From contig NZ_CP109434.1 of NCBI RefSeq assembly GCF_036227105.1, forward strand, positions 3,228,001 to 3,292,000: a DNA stretch of 64,000 nucleotides. Direction: 5' to 3'. Numbering within the stretch: position 1 is the first letter of the stretch; every line of letters begins with the position of its first letter. The notes beneath the pieces are model-generated. The model was not told the origin of the DNA. It ran no database searches and saw only the letters and a program-made list of their open reading frames with translations. A program made the translations under genes and the position numbers. The stretch comes from Amycolatopsis sp. NBC_01488 (GTDB taxonomy: Bacteria; Actinomycetota; Actinomycetes; Mycobacteriales; Pseudonocardiaceae). Below, in pieces: positions 62,181 through 64,000 of this stretch.

Positions 62181-63329
62181 TCAGTGCTTGGTGACCAGTT
62201 CCCAGCCCTCGACCTCTTCCGGGGTCCGCGGGGCCGGGCCGATGTACTTGGCCGACGGCCGCACCAGGCGTCCGGTGCGCTTCTGCTCCAGGATGTGCGC
62301 GGCCCAGCCGGCGGTGCGCGCCGAGCTGAACATCGCCGGCATCATGTGCGGCGGGACCTGGGCGAAGTCGAGGATGACCGCGGCCCAGAACTCGACGTTC
62401 GTCTCGATCGGGTGGTCCGGGCGCCGCTCGCGCAGCTCCTTCAGCGCGGCCTGCTCCAGCGCGGCGGCCGCCTCGAAGCGGGACGCGCCGAGCTCCTGGC
62501 AGGTGCGGCGCAGCACGCGCGCCCGGGGGTCCTCGGCCCGGTAGACGCGGTGGCCGAAGCCCATCAGGCGTTCCTTGCGGTCGAGGATGCCCTTGACCAG
62601 GCCCGCCGGATCGCCGGAGCGCTCGACCTCTTCGATCATCGGCAGCACGCGCGCCGGGGCGCCGCCGTGCAGCGGGCCCGACATCGCGCCGATGGCGCCG
62701 GACATGGCCGCCGCCACGTCGGCGCCGGTGGAGGCGATGACGCGGGCGGTGAAGGTCGACGCGTTGAGGCCGTGCTCGGCGGCCGACACCCAGTAGGCGT
62801 CCAGCGCCTTGACGTGCGCCGGGTCGGGCTCGCCGCGCCAGCGGATCAGGAAGCGCTCGGTGATCGAGTGGGCCTCGTCGACGCGGGTCTGCGGGACAGC
62901 GGGCTGGCCGATGCCACGCGCCGACTGCGCGACGTACGACAGCGCCATCACCGAGGCGCGGGCCAGCTGCTCACGGGCCTCTTCGTCGGTGATGTCGAGC
63001 AGCGGGCGGTAGCCCCAGATCGGCGCGAGCATGGCCAGCGCGGCCTGGACGTCCACCCGGACGTCGCCGGTGTGGACCGGCAGCGGGAACGGCTCGGCGG
63101 GCGGGAGGCCGTGGCCGAACCGGCCGTCCACGAGGAGGCCCCACACGTCACCGAAGGTCACCTTGCCGGCGAGGTCCTCGATGTCGACGCCGCGGTAGCG
63201 CAGCGCACCGCCGTCCCGGTCGGGTTCGGCGATCTCGGTGTGGAAGGCGACGACGCCCTCCAGACCCGGTCGGAAGCCGTCGTCGGGTTGGCCGGACGGC
63301 TGTGGCTTGCTGATCGTGGAGGTAGTCAC
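62181..63329 (-). CDS. citA: Citrate synthase 2 (CitA/GltA1 type)
   Basis: 382 residues from the GTG at 63329. Catalytic residues: His in SAAEHGLNASTFTARV, His in LMGFGHRVYRAEDPRA and the Asp in NVEFWAAVILD. GPLHGGAPARVLPM is the standard substrate loop. The N-terminus (PGLEGVVAFHTEIAEPDRDGGALRYRGVDIEDL) marks the archaeal/Gram-positive small citrate synthase type, as Rv0889c. Condenses acetyl-CoA with oxaloacetate (or propionyl-CoA in methylcitrate variants). It is divergent from the urease genes. Confidence 0.93.
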   Translation of the reverse strand: MTTSTISKPQPSGQPDDGFRPGLEGVVAFHTEIAEPDRDGGALRYRGVDIEDLAGKVTFGDVWGLLVDGRFGHGLPPAEPFPLPVHTGDVRVDVQAALAMLAPIWGYRPLLDITDEEAREQLARASVMALSYVAQSARGIGQPAVPQTRVDEAHSITERFLIRWRGEPDPAHVKALDAYWVSAAEHGLNASTFTARVIASTGADVAAAMSGAIGAMSGPLHGGAPARVLPMIEEVERSGDPAGLVKGILDRKERLMGFGHRVYRAEDPRARVLRRTCQELGASRFEAAAALEQAALKELRERRPDHPIETNVEFWAAVILDFAQVPPHMMPAMFSSARTAGWAAHILEQKRTGRLVRPSAKYIGPAPRTPEEVEGWELVTKH

Positions 63330-63535
63330 TGTTTCGCGAAACCTTTCGGTGCGCTTTCTTCCCCGGCTGGTCGCGCTGACGGGATACGCACGGAAAGCGC
63401 GCACCATCGCACGGATGGATAGACCTTGCTCCCTCGATCGCCGGGGGGCAATCGAAAGATGCGGTGGTTTCGGTCACGATTACGAGAACGATTCAGTCAC
63501 CGAAGCCGCGCGGCCGGAGAATTTCCGCCACGCAG

Positions 63536-63564
63536 TGTGACGAAACCCAGGTTAAAGGTATGTT
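63536..63564 (+). promoter_or_regulatory. Probable ureA promoter
   Basis: TGTGAC (63536-63541) and TATGTT (63559-63564) are 17 bases apart, giving a likely start of transcription near 63571, about 37 bases before the ureA ATG. GTTAA-N6-GTTTC at 63551-63566 faintly resembles a GlnR half-site, which would fit nitrogen control, but it lacks the second half. Confidence 0.5.
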
Positions 63565-63607
63565 TCCGAACCAGGCGGAGCGCCGGTCCGGGTGATAGAC
63601 CTGAGCG

Positions 63608-63910
63608 ATGCACCTCAGCCCGCAGGAGCGCGACAAGCTGCTCGTCCACGTGGCGGCCGACGTCGCGCGGAAGCGGCTGGACCGCGGCGTCCGGCTGAAC
63701 TACCCCGAGGCCGTCGCGCTGATCACCGACCACGTCCTCGAAGGAGCCCGCGACGGCCGCACGGTCAGCGAGCTGGTGGCCAGCGGCCGGACCGTGCTCT
63801 CGCGGGCGCAGGTCCTCGACGGCGTGCCCGAAATGGTGGACTCGGTGCAGGTCGAGGCCACCTTCCCGGACGGCACCAAGCTCGTCACCGTGCACGACCC
63901 GATCGTGTGA
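63608..63910 (+). CDS. ureA: Urease subunit gamma
   Basis: 100 residues, the normal gamma-subunit length. [37 protein letters not shown] and the region [15 protein letters not shown] match UreA throughout, and the end ([14 protein letters not shown]) is standard. It forms the (UreABC)3 urease that hydrolyses urea to ammonia and CO2. First gene of the urease operon; ureB begins 27 bases after its stop. The active nickel site is in UreC, outside this window. Confidence 0.95.
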   Translation: MHLSPQERDKLLVHVAADVARKRLDRGVRLNYPEAVALITDHVLEGARDGRTVSELVASGRTVLSRAQVLDGVPEMVDSVQVEATFPDGTKLVTVHDPIV

Positions 63911-63937
63911 CGCACCGCCACGTGAGAGAGGAGCCGG

Positions 63938-64000
63938 ATGCGTCCAGGCGAGATCATCCCCGGCGACGAGCCGGTCGAGCTGAACCCGGGCCGCGAGCGC
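63938..64000 (+). CDS. ureB: Urease subunit beta (partial, cut by window end)
   Basis: Only the first 21 codons are inside the window. They read MRPGEIIPGDEPVELNPGRE, which is the standard UreB start (PGEI, then EPVELNPGR). GAGAGGAG stands just upstream of the ATG at 63938. The gene runs out of the window on the plus strand. Confidence 0.92.
   Translation, partial: MRPGEIIPGDEPVELNPGRER

Noticed and set aside
63551..63566. GlnR box upstream of ureA
   Set aside because: Only one half (GTTAA-N6-GTTTC) is seen; the second half-site needed for a confident call is missing.

Overview
The window is very GC-rich, uses GTG starts freely, packs genes with 4-bp ATGA/GTGA overlaps and has no insertion sequence, tRNA, rRNA or CRISPR that I can see. 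Gene content (moaA2/moaD2-like pair, SepH, R2lox, EspG/PPE-like ESX accessory proteins, EphD-like fusion, actinobacterial DUF3027, DUF2530, DUF2537, DUF2771 and DUF3558 proteins) points to a chromosome of the Pseudonocardiaceae, most likely Amycolatopsis or a close relative. As I remember the Mycobacterium tuberculosis map, the order moaD2, moaA2, YccF, cspB, DUF2771, MFS, DUF3027, DUF2530, MarR, TrmH-like methyltransferase, DUF2537, SepH, serC, citA follows the Rv0867c-Rv0889c segment, with blocks of accessory genes inserted. That would put an rpfA-like gene just left of position 1.

Region by region. 1-5868: a non-coding leader with a CRP-like palindrome, then molybdenum cofactor genes (moaD, moaA), a MarR regulator and a molybdate uptake operon (HTH-Mop protein, modA, modB, modC). 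5876-10597: multicopper oxidase, HAD phosphatase, PPP-type phosphoesterase, YccF and PhzF proteins. 10663-13915: a four-gene operon of ESX/type VII accessory proteins (EspG, unknown, DUF3558 lipoprotein, PPE-like). 13949-17979: a five-gene, fully overlapping operon (Ycf46-like AAA ATPase, DUF2997, radical SAM activase-like, DUF1257-like, HhH protein) of unknown function; this is the best candidate for an undescribed system. 18109-22336: acyl-CoA ligase, R2lox with its TetR regulator, a HAD hydrolase and a small membrane protein. 22559-33121: cold-shock protein, DUF2771 lipoprotein, MFS, glutaminyl cyclase, DUF3027 with a long repeat tail, a sacsin/Hsp90-type ATPase protein, DUF2530, a purine/xanthine-type permease and a secreted protein.

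33223-39837: MarR with an MFS exporter, then an iron and oxidative-stress neighbourhood: a perfect IdeR/DtxR-type iron box followed by a short structured non-coding unit and a terminator (candidate iron-responsive small RNA), arylamine N-acetyltransferase, superoxide dismutase with a SoxR-like box, heme oxygenase with a TetR regulator and operator, and a glutamate-cysteine ligase family enzyme. 40043-44214: TrmH-type methyltransferase, membrane proteins, MmcQ/YjbR and SepH. 44451-49887: two-component system divergent from a lipoprotein, membrane-fusion protein and MacB-type ABC exporter. 50056-55895: Tat-exported amidohydrolase, GT87 mannosyltransferase-like protein, SerC, a small unknown protein and a serine beta-lactamase-fold enzyme. 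55961-56125: an array of eight palindromes spaced 21 bp apart. 56138-59620: ABC exporter plus NarL-type two-component system. 59848-64000: EphD-like hydrolase/SDR fusion with TetR, citrate synthase 2, and the start of a urease operon (ureA, ureB cut by the window end).

Function names rest on motifs and remembered family features only; no database search was possible. Start codons were chosen from ribosome-binding sites, overlaps and family length.
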